Below, piece after piece: positions 54,174 to 63,571 of a stretch of DNA of 64,000 nucleotides. The position numbers were made by a program, and so were the translations under genes. Source of the stretch: Sphingomonas phyllosphaerae FA2 (lineage in GTDB: Bacteria; Pseudomonadota; Alphaproteobacteria; Sphingomonadales; Sphingomonadaceae); the NCBI RefSeq assembly GCF_000427645.1, contig NZ_KE386571.1:2808670-2872669 (forward strand), written 5' to 3'. The notes under the pieces were generated by a model. It had not been told where the DNA came from. It was given only the letters and a program-made list of their open reading frames with translations, and made no database searches. How positions within the stretch are numbered: position 1 is the stretch's first letter; each line of letters begins with the position of its first letter.

Positions 54174-55457
54174 TTGGCGCGCATCGTCATGAAATTCGGC
54201 GGCACCTCGATGGCGGGGATCGAGCGAATCCGCTCGGTCGCCGCACGGGTGAAACGTGAGGCCGCCGCCGGCAACCAGGTCGCGGTGGTCGTCTCGGCGA
54301 TGGCGGGCGAAACCGACCGGCTCGTCGGCTTCTGCCGCGAGGCCTCGCCGCTGTACGATCCGCGCGAATATGACGTCGTGGTCGCCGCGGGCGAGCAGAT
54401 CACCAGCGGCTTGCTCGCGATCGCGTTGCAGGCGATCGGCGTGCCGGCGCGCTCCTGGCTGGGGTGGCAATTGCCGATCCACACCGACGAGGCATTCGCC
54501 AAGGCGCGGATCGGCACGATCGATACGCAGGCGCTCGATGCCAGCCTGTCGGCGGGCGAGGTCGCGGTGATCCCCGGCTTTCAGGGCGTGACCGCTGACG
54601 GCCGGATCACGACGCTGGGGCGTGGCGGGTCCGACACGTCGGCGGTGGCGATGGCGGCGGCGATGAAGGCCGATCGCTGCGACATCTACACCGACGTCGA
54701 CGGCGTCTATACCACCGACCCGCGGATCGTGCCGCGCGCGCGCAAGCTCGCCAAGGTGACATATGAAGAGATGCTGGAACTCGCCAGCGTCGGCGCCAAG
54801 GTGCTCCAGACCCGTTCGGTCGGGCTGGCGATGAAGGAGAAGGTCCGCGTTCAGGTGCTGTCGTCGTTCACCGGCGACGACGCCCCGATGGCGGACACAT
54901 TGCCCGGTACGATGATCGTGGGCGAAGAGGAGATCGAAGACGTGGAACGCCAGCTCATCACCGGCATCGCGCACGACAAGAACGAGGCGAAGATCACGCT
55001 GACCAGCGTGCCCGACAAGCCCGGATCGGTCGCGAGCATCTTCGAGCCGCTGGCGGCGGCGAACATCAACGTCGACATGATCATCCAGAATATCGCGCAC
55101 CGCAGCCCCTCCACGACCGGGGCGAGCAGCAGCGCGACGGACGTGACCTTCACGGTGCCGGCCGCGGACCTGCCGCGTTCGATCGAGGCGCTGAACCAGG
55201 CGCGCGAGACGATCGGCTTCGGCGAGCTGATCCACGACATGCGCGTCGCGAAGATCAGCGTCGTCGGGGTCGGGATGCGCAGCCACGCGGGTGTCGCCAG
55301 CTCGATGTTCACGACGCTGGGCGCACGCGGGATCAACATTCAGGCGATTTCGACCAGCGAGATCAAGGTTTCGGTTCTGATCCACGAGGATGAGACGGAG
55401 TTGGCGGTACGCGTTCTGCACACGGCGTACGGGCTGGACGCCGACGAAGCGGCGTGA
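54174..55457 (+). CDS. lysC: Aspartate kinase
   Basis: 427 aa from TTG at 54174, which reads ARIVMKFGGTSMAG, the usual start. An ATG at 54120 would extend it and almost touch the ubiG start. The kinase motif is KFGGTSM, with TLGRGGSDTSAVAMAAAMKA and CDIYTDVDGVYTTDPRIVPR. Two ACT domains follow (NEAKITLTSVPDKPGSVASI; ISVVGVGMRSHAGVASSMFT). It starts the lysine/threonine/methionine branch and is probably feedback-regulated. Confidence 0.95.
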   Translation: MARIVMKFGGTSMAGIERIRSVAARVKREAAAGNQVAVVVSAMAGETDRLVGFCREASPLYDPREYDVVVAAGEQITSGLLAIALQAIGVPARSWLGWQLPIHTDEAFAKARIGTIDTQALDASLSAGEVAVIPGFQGVTADGRITTLGRGGSDTSAVAMAAAMKADRCDIYTDVDGVYTTDPRIVPRARKLAKVTYEEMLELASVGAKVLQTRSVGLAMKEKVRVQVLSSFTGDDAPMADTLPGTMIVGEEEIEDVERQLITGIAHDKNEAKITLTSVPDKPGSVASIFEPLAAANINVDMIIQNIAHRSPSTTGASSSATDVTFTVPAADLPRSIEALNQARETIGFGELIHDMRVAKISVVGVGMRSHAGVASSMFTTLGARGINIQAISTSEIKVSVLIHEDETELAVRVLHTAYGLDADEAA

Positions 55458-55488
55458 GGTTCGTGGCGGCGGGCTGAGAAATACCCTT

Positions 55489-55703
55489 CGTCGTCGCCCC
55501 GGACCTGATCCGGGGTCCCGCTTTCACGCTGCGTCGAGAAGAAGCGGGATCCCGGGTCGAGCCCGGGATGACGGCGGGTTTGGGGCGATCCAGCCGCACA
55601 CCCTCTCCGTCATCCCCGTGGAGGCAGGGATCCAGAACCTCGGACGTTGCGGCTCGAACGACGACCCGCGCGTCTGGATTCCCGCCTTCGCGGGAATGAC
55701 GGA
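55489..55703. repeat. Family B pair followed by a family D pair
   Basis: 55489-55574 is a B pair (gtcgccccggacctgatccg and its inverse). 55608-55703 is a D pair (ccgtcatccccgtggaggca and its inverse). They fill the gap between converging lysC and the glycosyltransferase. Confidence 0.88.
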
Positions 55704-55729
55704 GTGGGGGACGATGCCGCCCCGCTAAC

Positions 55730-56752
55730 TCAGTCCTGCGCGACGATCTCGCCCGCGACCTGCGAGTCCGGGATGCGCGTGCGCTCGGCCTGAAATCCCA
55801 GTGTTGCGCGGCCGTGTGCGGTGCCCGCGACATCGGCGATCAGGTACAGCGGGCGGCGTTTCGCCTCGATGTACAGGCGGCCGAGATATTCGCCGATCAT
55901 GCCCAGCACGAACATCTGGATCGACGACAGCACCACGACGACCAGCATCGTCGAGGTCCAGCCCTGCACATGGTCGCCGACGAAATAGCCCCAGCCGATA
56001 TAGACCAGCAGCAGCATCGAACATGCCGCCAGCACGACCGACAGATGGCTGGCCCAGCGCAGCGGCGCGGTCGAGAAACCCGTCACCGCGTCCAGCGCGA
56101 GCCGCACCATTTTGCCGAGCGGGTAGTTCGTCTCGCCCGCATGGCGTTCGGCGCGGTCGTAGGCGAACGGCACCTGACGGAAGCCGACCCACGCCACCAT
56201 CCCGCGGATGAAGCGCGCCTGTTCGGGCAGCGCGAGGAGGGCGTCGAGCGCCCGGCGGGTCATCAGCCGGAAATCGCCGGTATCGAGCGGGATCGCGGTA
56301 TCGGTGACCCGGTCGAGCACGCGATAGAACGCCGCCGCGGTCGCCTTCTTGAACAGCGTCTCGCCCTCGCGCTTCCGCCGCACCGCATAGACGACATCGG
56401 CCTGTTCCCGCGCCATCATCAGCCGCATGTCGGCCAGCAGCTCGGGCGGGTCCTGCAGATCGGCGTCGATGATCAGGATCTGCTCGCCCGCGCAGAGGTC
56501 CAACCCGGCGGTCAGCGCGAGTTGGTGCCCGTGGTTGCGCGACAGGTTGATCGCAACGACGCGCGGGTCCTCGGCGGACAGACGCTGCATCGCCGCCCAG
56601 CTGTTGTCGCGCGAACCATCGTTGATCAGCACAATCTCGTGATCGTCGCCGACCGCCGCCCGCGCTGCCGCGGACACGCGTGCGTGGAGCAGCGGCAGCG
56701 TGGCCTCTTCGTTATAGCAAGGGACGACGACCGAAAGTGCGGGACGATGCAT
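55730..56752 (-). CDS. Family 2 glycosyltransferase (GtrB/undecaprenyl-phosphate sugar transferase type)
   Basis: 340 aa. Catalytic motifs are SVVVPCYNEEATLPLLHARV, ILIIDADLQDPPELLADMRL and FIRGMVAWVGFRQVPFAYDR. Two C-terminal membrane segments (LSVVLAACSMLLLVYIGWGY; TMLVVVVLSSIQMFVLGMIG) and the tail EYLGRLYIEAKRRPLYLIAD are typical of enzymes that load a sugar onto a polyprenyl phosphate. The acceptor and sugar are unknown. Confidence 0.93.
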   Translation of the reverse strand: MHRPALSVVVPCYNEEATLPLLHARVSAAARAAVGDDHEIVLINDGSRDNSWAAMQRLSAEDPRVVAINLSRNHGHQLALTAGLDLCAGEQILIIDADLQDPPELLADMRLMMAREQADVVYAVRRKREGETLFKKATAAAFYRVLDRVTDTAIPLDTGDFRLMTRRALDALLALPEQARFIRGMVAWVGFRQVPFAYDRAERHAGETNYPLGKMVRLALDAVTGFSTAPLRWASHLSVVLAACSMLLLVYIGWGYFVGDHVQGWTSTMLVVVVLSSIQMFVLGMIGEYLGRLYIEAKRRPLYLIADVAGTAHGRATLGFQAERTRIPDSQVAGEIVAQD

Positions 56753-56774
56753 AGCCCCCGCGTCTAACCGAAGC

Positions 56775-57764
56775 TCATCCGCGCGTCACGATCTTTACCA
56801 AACGTCCCGGCGTCAATTGTGCCTCATCTTCGATCGCATTGAGCGTCATAAAGCGATCGCGTCGCAGATCGTCATAGGCCATCTGCCGCGACAGTGAGTC
56901 GATCGTGTCGCCGCGCTTGACCGTGACGATGCGGATCCGCTTGCCCGATCCCTTCTCGTCATAGGCCAATCCGTCGAGCTGGCGGAGGAACGCCACGTCC
57001 TGCGGCGGCTCGGTCAGCGGACGCCCCGTTGCCTTGGCGAGCGCGGCGGCTCGGCGCACGCGGTCGGCGCTGTTGGGGTGGGTCGAGGCCCAGCTCGGCA
57101 CCTGCTGCCCGCCCTTGCCGCCGACCTCGGCCTGCAACTGGCTTTGCGCGTCGAGCTGCGCGAGCATGTCGGCCGCGGCATAGGGATCGTAGCCGGCGGC
57201 GGTGATGTACTTCACGCCCAGCCCGTCGGCGGCATATTCCTGATCGCGGCCGTATTTCAACACGTAGAGTTGCGCCCCGCTGCGCGCGGCGGTGCCGACC
57301 AATTGGCCGGCCGCGCTGTTGCCCGCCGCCGCACCGACCACCGCGGCCAGCACGCCGCCGATTGTCGCGCGCTGGTTGCGCGACGCCGAATGGCGCGCGG
57401 CGACATGGCCAACCTCGTGCCCCATCACCGACGCCAGTTCCGCCTCGGTGTTCATCAGCGCCAGCAATTGACGCGTGACGTAGATATAGCCGCCCGGGAT
57501 CGCGAAAGCGTTCTCTACCGGCGAGTCGAGCAGGGTTACGATAAAATCGCCCTGCGCATTGGACAGACCCGACTGCACCGCGACGCGCTTACCGACGCGT
57601 TCGACATACGCAGCCTGCGGTCCGCTGTATTTGCCGCCAAACTGCGTCACCAACTGCGGGTTTGCGCGGGCCCCCAGCGCCTTGTCATTTGCGGAAATCG
57701 CCTGCGCGGCGGCCGGTGACGCGGTGGTCGCCAGCATCGCGGCAAGCAACATGGGTCGTAGCAT
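56775..57764 (-). CDS. M48-family metalloprotease with C-terminal LysM-like segment
   Basis: 329 aa from ATG at 57764, preceded by GGAGGAACGATC. Signal peptide MLRPMLLAAMLATTASPAAA. The zinc site HEVGH is at residues 116-120, with a third ligand in GRDQEYAADGLGVKYITAAG. Residues ~265-329 (RIRIVTVKRGDTIDSLSRQM) look like a LysM domain, so the protease may bind the cell wall. Members act in outer-membrane protein quality control (BepA/LoiP-like). Confidence 0.92.
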   Translation of the reverse strand: MLRPMLLAAMLATTASPAAAQAISANDKALGARANPQLVTQFGGKYSGPQAAYVERVGKRVAVQSGLSNAQGDFIVTLLDSPVENAFAIPGGYIYVTRQLLALMNTEAELASVMGHEVGHVAARHSASRNQRATIGGVLAAVVGAAAGNSAAGQLVGTAARSGAQLYVLKYGRDQEYAADGLGVKYITAAGYDPYAAADMLAQLDAQSQLQAEVGGKGGQQVPSWASTHPNSADRVRRAAALAKATGRPLTEPPQDVAFLRQLDGLAYDEKGSGKRIRIVTVKRGDTIDSLSRQMAYDDLRRDRFMTLNAIEDEAQLTPGRLVKIVTRG

Positions 57765-57858
57765 GATCGTTCCTCCCGTACCCGCCAGAATGCGGGAAGG
57801 CAGCCGTGGTTTCCACCGGCCAAGATGGCTTGGGTTGCCGGAGATGCTAAGCCGCTGA

Positions 57859-57873
57859 TTAACGTGATGTTGA
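57859..57873. promoter_or_regulatory. CtrA-like box TTAA-N7-TTGA
   Basis: TTAA (57859-57862), seven bases, then TTGA (57870-57873); one base off the full CtrA pattern. It lies 52 bp before the MCP start. Confidence 0.35.
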
Positions 57874-57924
57874 TTCGTGATTGGGCAGAAACTCGCCCGA
57901 CGACGAATCGGGATTTCCGCTATT

Positions 57925-59742
57925 ATGTTGAACAGCTTGCCGATCGGGAAGAAGATCGCGGCCGCCTTTTGCGCGGTGATCCTGGCGGTGCTGGTGATGA
58001 TGACCGTGCTATGGATGCTCCTGTCACGGATCGAGGCGACCAGCGACGTCGGCGCACGCGGGCAGGAAGTGCTGGCGCAATCGCTACAGATCGAGATCGG
58101 CATGCTGCGCCAGAACAGCCAGATGCGCGGCTTTCTGGTGACCGGTGACGAAGGCTATCTGAAGCAATATCACGAAGGGCAGTCGCAGGTCGCGGACGGC
58201 ACGGCCAAGCTGCACACCCTGTTCGCCGATCGGCCGGCGCAGCGCGCCAAGGTCGACGAGTCGCTCGCCCGGGCTGCCGATTGGCGTCAGCAGGTGGCGG
58301 ACCCGATGATCGCGCTGGCGCGCACCGACCGCATGGCGGCGCAGGAGCGGCTGCGCGCGGTCAGCAAGAAAGTGACGCTCGTCCCCGTGCTCGCCCCGTT
58401 ACGCGAGCTGCGTGACGAAGAGACCGCACGCGGCGAGGAAGCCAGCGCGGCCCGGACCAGCGCACTGCTGACCGGCAAGATCGCGCTGGCGCTCGGCGGG
58501 CTGGCGATGATCGGCATCGCGGTGCTGGTGTCGATGTTGCTGAGCCGTGCGCTGGCGCGTCCGGTCGTGCGGCTGACCGGGGTTATGGACACGCTGGCGC
58601 GCGGCGATCACGGCTTGAGCGTGCCCGATACGGAGCGCGCCGACGAATTGGGCAGCATGTCGCGCGCGGTGCTCGTCTTCCGCGACGCCGCCGCCGCCAA
58701 GGCGCAGGCCGATGCCGAGCAGCAGCAGGTGATGACCGAGGTCGGCGCCGCACTCGCGCGGCTGGCGGAGGCGGATCTGTGCGCGACGCTGCGCGGCTTC
58801 CCCCCTTCCTATGCGGCTCTCGAACGCGACTTCAACACCGCAGTGGAGCGGCTCGCGGCGGCGCTGGGCACGGTGCGCGGCAGCGCCGGCGGGATCGCGA
58901 CCAGCACCGCCGAAATGCACGCCGCCACCGACGATCTCGCGCAGCGAGCCGAACAACAGGCGGCGAGCCTGGCCGAAAGCGCCGCAGCGGTCACCGAGAT
59001 CGCGTCATCGGTGCGCGCCACCGCCGATGAGGCGAAGGCCGCGATCGGCGTCGTCGATCGCGCCACCGCCGACGTGCGCCACAGCGAGGAGATCGTCCGC
59101 CGCACCATGGCCGCGATCAACGATATCGAACGCTCTTCGAACGAGATCGCCGAAATCATCGCCTTGATCGACGGGCTGTCGTTCCAGACCAATCTGCTTG
59201 CGCTCAACGCCGGGGTCGAGGCCGCACGCGCGGGCGATGCGGGCAAGGGCTTCGCGGTGGTCGCCAGTGAGGTACGCGCGCTTGCCGAACGCTCGGCGGA
59301 TGCCGCGCGCGACATCAATGCACGGATCACCAACACCGTACAGCGCGTCCGCAGCGGTGTGGAACTGGCGCAGGAGACCGACACCTCGCTGCGTGCGATC
59401 ACCAGCGGGATCGACGAGATCGCCACGTTCGTGACCAAGATCGCCGACAGCGCCGCCTCGCAGGCCGCCAGCATCGGGCAGGTCAACGTCGCGATCGGCG
59501 AGATGGACAGCGCGACGCAGGCCAATGCCGCGATGGTCGAGGAAGTCACCGCCGCGTGCCGCCTGCTCACGACCGAGACGGTGACGCTGGAGGGTCAGGT
59601 CAACCGCTTCCGCGTCGACGCATCGTCGGCGCGGGCCGCGCCGGCTGCGCCGGTGCGACGTCCGGTGCGGGCCGCTCCTGCGACGGTCACCCGCGGCAAT
59701 GTCGCGCTCAAGGCGGTCGAGGAGGACTGGAGCGCGTTCTGA
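57925..59742 (+). CDS. Methyl-accepting chemotaxis protein with CHASE3-like sensor
   Basis: 605 aa from ATG at 57925 ([20 protein letters not shown]). Membrane helices are at ~10-33 and ~185-210. The periplasmic part is helical and CHASE3-like ([20 protein letters not shown]). A HAMP domain follows ([20 protein letters not shown]), then the signalling hairpin [20 protein letters not shown] and [20 protein letters not shown]. The C-terminus EEDWSAF resembles the W-x-x-F tether for CheR/CheB. The ligand is unknown. Confidence 0.92.
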   Translation: MLNSLPIGKKIAAAFCAVILAVLVMMTVLWMLLSRIEATSDVGARGQEVLAQSLQIEIGMLRQNSQMRGFLVTGDEGYLKQYHEGQSQVADGTAKLHTLFADRPAQRAKVDESLARAADWRQQVADPMIALARTDRMAAQERLRAVSKKVTLVPVLAPLRELRDEETARGEEASAARTSALLTGKIALALGGLAMIGIAVLVSMLLSRALARPVVRLTGVMDTLARGDHGLSVPDTERADELGSMSRAVLVFRDAAAAKAQADAEQQQVMTEVGAALARLAEADLCATLRGFPPSYAALERDFNTAVERLAAALGTVRGSAGGIATSTAEMHAATDDLAQRAEQQAASLAESAAAVTEIASSVRATADEAKAAIGVVDRATADVRHSEEIVRRTMAAINDIERSSNEIAEIIALIDGLSFQTNLLALNAGVEAARAGDAGKGFAVVASEVRALAERSADAARDINARITNTVQRVRSGVELAQETDTSLRAITSGIDEIATFVTKIADSAASQAASIGQVNVAIGEMDSATQANAAMVEEVTAACRLLTTETVTLEGQVNRFRVDASSARAAPAAPVRRPVRAAPATVTRGNVALKAVEEDWSAF

Positions 59743-59821
59743 CCTAATCACCTGAATTATAATTTTAGATCAGGAGCCACCTCGTCTGCCGCTTGTTCGA
59801 TCGGGCAGCAACGGGAGATGG

Positions 59822-60178
59822 ATGATGGGCAGGACTTACTGGCCGGCCGGGGCCGGCGTGGCGTTGTTGACGGTGGCGGTGGCGGGGTGTGTCGATCCGT
59901 CGGCGCGGATCGCTTCCTCGCTGGAAGGCTATGGCTTCGCTCCGGATCAGTCGCAGTGCGTCGGCGACCGGCTCGAGAAGAACCTGTCAATCGGCCAGCT
60001 TCAGCAGCTCGGGCGCGCGGCGCGCGCGACGCGCGAGGGCGACACGACGTCGGGGCGGCTGACGGTCGGGGACTTCGTTCGCGTCGCCGGGCAGGTGAAG
60101 GATCCCAAGGTACCGCTCGAAGTCACCAAGGCGGCGGCCGGTTGCGGGATCGTCACCAGCGCGCCGGCGGTGCTGTAG
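59822..60178 (+). CDS. Small lipoprotein of unknown function
   Basis: 118 aa. Signal sequence GAGVALLTVAVAGCVDPSAR with lipobox VAGC. The mature part has two cysteines (SQCVGDRLEKNLSIGQLQQL and AAAGCGIVTSAP) and no named domain. An ATG one codon later is equally possible. It is probably anchored in the outer membrane by LolA/B. Confidence 0.78.
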   Translation: MMGRTYWPAGAGVALLTVAVAGCVDPSARIASSLEGYGFAPDQSQCVGDRLEKNLSIGQLQQLGRAARATREGDTTSGRLTVGDFVRVAGQVKDPKVPLEVTKAAAGCGIVTSAPAVL

Positions 60179-60270
60179 AGCGTGGCAAGGTCTGCTTAAC
60201 GAGCGCTATGTTCAACCCGACGTCTTCATGACCTGGCGCTGATCGGCAGTTACCGGGCACCTGCCTCCTT

Positions 60271-60356
60271 TCGTCATCCCGGACTTGATCCGGGATCCCG
60301 CTTTTGCCGCGGTCGCCAAGAAGAAGCGGGGCCCCGGATCAAGTCCGGGGCGACGG
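60271..60356. repeat. Paired palindromic repeat, family B
   Basis: tcgtcatcccggacttgatc and its inverse, in the ~280-bp gap between converging lipoprotein and RelA/SpoT genes. Nothing else is evident there. Confidence 0.9.
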
Positions 60357-60457
60357 GCGAAAGGCGTTCGACCCGAAAGCGTGCCGTTCAATCGTAACTA
60401 CCGCTAAGAGGGCGGTCGGCTATCGGGAAATTGGTTCGTCGTCGGACGCGGGTAAGG

Positions 60458-62575
60458 TCAGACCCGCTCCGCCGCGTTGACCGCATCCGCCGCGCGCAGG
60501 GCCGACAGCAGCCTCATCAACTGGTGCGCGTCGTGCACCTCGACATCGATGACGTTGGTGTGGAATTGCGTGTCGCGGTTGTCGAGCCGCAGGTTGATGA
60601 TGTTCGCCTTGTGCTGGCCGATGATCGTCGCGAGCATGCCCAGCGCGCCGGGCTGGTTGCGCACCTCGACCGAGATGCGCGCCGTCGCGCCCTCGGTGGC
60701 GTGGCCCCATTGCACGTCGATCCAGTCCGTTTCGTCCTCGCTGCGCTCCGCCAGATCGGCGAGCACGCGGCAGTCGATCGCATGGACCTCGATCGAGGCA
60801 TCGGGACGACGGAGCCCGACGATGCGGTCGCCCGGCACCGGATGGCAGCAATCGGCCAGTTCATAGGCGACGCCGGGCGCCAGCCCCTCGATCGAGATCG
60901 CGCTCGACTGCGGCGGTGCGTTGGCGACATCGGCACCCGCCGATCCGGGCATCAGCGCCTCCATCACCTGTCCGTCGGTCAGCGTGCGGCGCGCGATCGC
61001 CTGCATCAGCGCCACCTCGTCCGCGAGCTTCAACCGCTTGAGTGCTTCGTCGATCGCGTGATCGGCGAGGGTGGCGGGCAGCCGCTGGACGATGTCGTCG
61101 TAGAGCTTGCGACCGAGCGCGATCGTCTGCTCGCGCTCCTCGTTGCGCAGGTGGCGACGGATCGCGGCCAGTGCCTTGGCGGTGATGGCGACCTTCAGCC
61201 ACGCCGGCTGCGGCACCTGCGCCTTGGAGCGCAGCACCTGCACCTGATCGCCATTCTCCAGCACCGTCGACAGCGGCACGACGCGCCCGTTGACCTTCGC
61301 GCCGACCGCCTGATCGCCGAGATCGGTATGGACCGCATAGGCGAAGTCGATCGGCGTCGCGCCCTTGGGCAACTGGATCAGTTCGCCCTTCGGGGTGAAG
61401 GCGAAGATGCGATCCTGGTACATCGCGATGCGGGTATGTTCGAGCAACTCCTCGGGCGTCTCGGCGGTGTCGAGGATCTCGACCAGATCGGCGATCCAGT
61501 CCTGCTGCGAATCGGGGCGGACCGGGTGAGCGCCGACGGATTGCTTGTACGCCCAATGCGCCGCCAGCCCGAACTCGGCCTCGGCATGCATGTCGGGGGT
61601 GCGGATCTGGATTTCGATGCGGCGGTTCTCGGCGTGGATCACGCTGGTGTGGAGCGAGCGATAGCCGTTGCGCTTTGGGGTCGAGATATAATCCTTGAAA
61701 CGCCCCGGCACCGCCGGCCACCGGCGATGGATCAGGCCAAGCGCGCGATAGCAATCCTCGATCGTCGGGACGATCGCGCGGAACGCCATGATATCGGACA
61801 GCTGCTCGAAGCTGATGTGGCGCTCCTGCATCTTGCGCCAGATCGAATAAGGATGCTTCTCGCGCCCCGACACCTGCGCCTCGACCCCGCCGCGGCCGAG
61901 CAGCAGCTTGAGCCCCGAGCCGATCTTGGCGATCCGGTCGCCGCCCGATCCTTCCTTGAGCTGTTCCAGCCGCTTGGTGATCGACTCGTACGCCTCGGGC
62001 TCGAGCTGGGCGAAGGCGAGCGTCTGCATCTCCTTCATGAACTCGTACATGCCGATCCGCTCGGCGAGCGGGGCGTAGATGTCCATCGTCTCCTTGGCGA
62101 TGCGGCGGCGCTTCTCCGGCTTGGGGATGAAGTGCAGCGTGCGCATGTTGTGGAGCCGGTCGGCCAGCTTCACCAGCAGCACGCGGATGTCGCCCGACAT
62201 CGCCATCAGGAATTTGCGGAGGTTCTCGGCGGCGCGCTCGTTCTCGGTCTGCGCCTCGATCTTGCTCAGCTTGGTGACGCCGTCGACCAGCCGCGCGATG
62301 TTCGCGCCGAAGATCCGTTCGATCTCTTCGGAAGTGGCGACGGTATCCTCGACGGTGTCGTGGAGGATCGCGGTAGCGATCGTCTCGTCATCGAGATGCA
62401 ATTCGGTCAGGATGCCCGCCACCTCGATCGGGTGACTGAAATAGGGATCGCCGTTGGCGCGTTTCTGCGTCCCGTGCGCGTTGACCGAAAAGACGTAGGC
62501 GCGGTTGAGCATCGCCTCATTGGCGTCGGGATCGTAGTCGAGGACCCGGTCGATCAGTTCATATTGTCTCAACAC
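60458..62575 (-). CDS. Bifunctional (p)ppGpp synthetase/hydrolase, RelA/SpoT homologue
   Basis: 705 aa from GTG at 62575, which gives VLRQYELIDRVL, the family start; an upstream ATG at 62638 would add 21 residues of no known match. The HD hydrolase is active-looking (ATAILHDTVEDTVATSEEIE). The synthetase has GRFKDYISTPKRNGYRSLHT and ENRRIEIQIRTPDMHAEAEF. TGS (FAFTPKGELIQLPKGATPID) and C-terminal ACT (EVRNQPGALGMLATIIGQHK) domains follow. It is likely the main alarmone enzyme of the cell. Confidence 0.96.
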   Translation of the reverse strand: MLRQYELIDRVLDYDPDANEAMLNRAYVFSVNAHGTQKRANGDPYFSHPIEVAGILTELHLDDETIATAILHDTVEDTVATSEEIERIFGANIARLVDGVTKLSKIEAQTENERAAENLRKFLMAMSGDIRVLLVKLADRLHNMRTLHFIPKPEKRRRIAKETMDIYAPLAERIGMYEFMKEMQTLAFAQLEPEAYESITKRLEQLKEGSGGDRIAKIGSGLKLLLGRGGVEAQVSGREKHPYSIWRKMQERHISFEQLSDIMAFRAIVPTIEDCYRALGLIHRRWPAVPGRFKDYISTPKRNGYRSLHTSVIHAENRRIEIQIRTPDMHAEAEFGLAAHWAYKQSVGAHPVRPDSQQDWIADLVEILDTAETPEELLEHTRIAMYQDRIFAFTPKGELIQLPKGATPIDFAYAVHTDLGDQAVGAKVNGRVVPLSTVLENGDQVQVLRSKAQVPQPAWLKVAITAKALAAIRRHLRNEEREQTIALGRKLYDDIVQRLPATLADHAIDEALKRLKLADEVALMQAIARRTLTDGQVMEALMPGSAGADVANAPPQSSAISIEGLAPGVAYELADCCHPVPGDRIVGLRRPDASIEVHAIDCRVLADLAERSEDETDWIDVQWGHATEGATARISVEVRNQPGALGMLATIIGQHKANIINLRLDNRDTQFHTNVIDVEVHDAHQLMRLLSALRAADAVNAAERV

Positions 62576-62624
62576 GGGATGAGGATGGGGCCGGTTACGG
62601 CCGCAATGCAACATTCCCGTGCAG

Positions 62625-62663
62625 AAAAATGCCGCCACGCCGCGCGACGTGGCTATTCGGCAT
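62625..62663 (-). terminator. Rho-independent terminator after the ThuA gene
   Basis: On the minus strand ATGCC...GCCACG pairs with CGTGGC GGCAT, followed by TTTTT (62629-62625). It lies just past the ThuA stop and before the RelA/SpoT start. Confidence 0.75.
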
Positions 62664-62684
62664 CGCTTTTACCGCTTTCCTCGA

Positions 62685-63479
62685 TCAGCGCGCGGCCCAG
62701 CGGACCGCGTTGGTCAGCATCCGGTGCACGTTGGCATCGTCATAGACCGCCGGCTCATGCCCCAGCGCCGAGTAGAAGACGCGGCCCTTGGCGCGGGGAT
62801 TGACCCACGCCACCGGATGCGACGCGCCCATGGCGAGCTTGCCGCCGACGCGGTAGCTCTTCTCGTCGACGCGCGCGAGCACGGTCATGCCGCGCGTCGC
62901 GGGATCGTTCGAGAAGGAATACCATTCGTCAGCAAGGGGAAAACGCTTCGCGACGCCGGCCATGACCGCATGCTGCGGCTTGTCGACGATCACCTGTGCG
63001 GTCTGGATATGATCGTCGCCATTGGGATGGCCGATGAAGGTCGTGCCGATGATCGTGCTGTCGTACCACGGCTCCTTGTGGCTGTCGTCGCCAGCGGCAT
63101 GGAGCGCGACGACGCCGCCGCCCCGTGCCACGAAGCGCTCGAACGCCGCGAGCTGGTCGGGACTCATGAAGTTGCCGCTCGCGCTGTTCAGCACGACGAC
63201 CGCGAAGTGGCTGAGATCGCGGTCGTTGAAGATCGCGGCGTTCTCGGTCGCGAAGCTCTGGCGGCCGAGCTTTTTCGCGATGTCGCCCAGCACCTCGTTG
63301 GAGTGCGGGATATGCTCGAAGTGCCGCCAGCCGTTGGTCTTGGAGACGATCAGCACCGCACCCTTCAGCCCGGTGGGCAGGGTCGGCGCGACGGTGTCGA
63401 CGACCGGCGCGGGCAGATGCGGATTGTCGGGCGCCTGCGCCGCGGCCAGCATCGCGATCATCATCAAAGATTTCAGCAT
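62685..63479 (-). CDS. ThuA-like domain protein, exported
   Basis: 264 aa. Signal peptide MLKSLMMIAMLAAAQAPDNP. The ThuA (trehalose-utilisation) fold is shown by GAVLIVSKTNGWRHFEHIPH, DLSHFAVVVLNSASGNFMSP, AAFERFVARGGGVVALHAAG and AKGRVFYSALGHEPAVYDDA. ThuA-like proteins are class I GATase-like with unclear chemistry, tied to sugar use. The operator motif 50 bp upstream links it to the carbohydrate genes at 32-40 kb. Confidence 0.88.
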   Translation of the reverse strand: MLKSLMMIAMLAAAQAPDNPHLPAPVVDTVAPTLPTGLKGAVLIVSKTNGWRHFEHIPHSNEVLGDIAKKLGRQSFATENAAIFNDRDLSHFAVVVLNSASGNFMSPDQLAAFERFVARGGGVVALHAAGDDSHKEPWYDSTIIGTTFIGHPNGDDHIQTAQVIVDKPQHAVMAGVAKRFPLADEWYSFSNDPATRGMTVLARVDEKSYRVGGKLAMGASHPVAWVNPRAKGRVFYSALGHEPAVYDDANVHRMLTNAVRWAAR

Positions 63480-63528
63480 TATCCGTCTCCTGCCGACAGC
63501 GTAGACGGGGATGTGCCGGAGGTGAAGC

Positions 63529-63540
63529 GGACTTTGGTCG
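63529..63540. promoter_or_regulatory. Operator-like motif before the ThuA gene
   Basis: GGACTTTGGTCG, one base off CGAC-N4-GTCG. The 12 bases gactttggtcgt are identical to those at 37378-37389. It lies 50 bp upstream of the ThuA start. Confidence 0.5.
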
Positions 63541-63552
63541 TGGAAGCATCCT

Positions 63553-63571
63553 CGTCATCCCGGACTTGATC
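63553..63571. repeat. Family B arm cut by an insertion element
   Basis: cgtcatcccggacttgatc is the start of a family B arm; where the common form continues with cgggatcc, this copy changes abruptly to gagacctctgcg. Confidence 0.8.
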
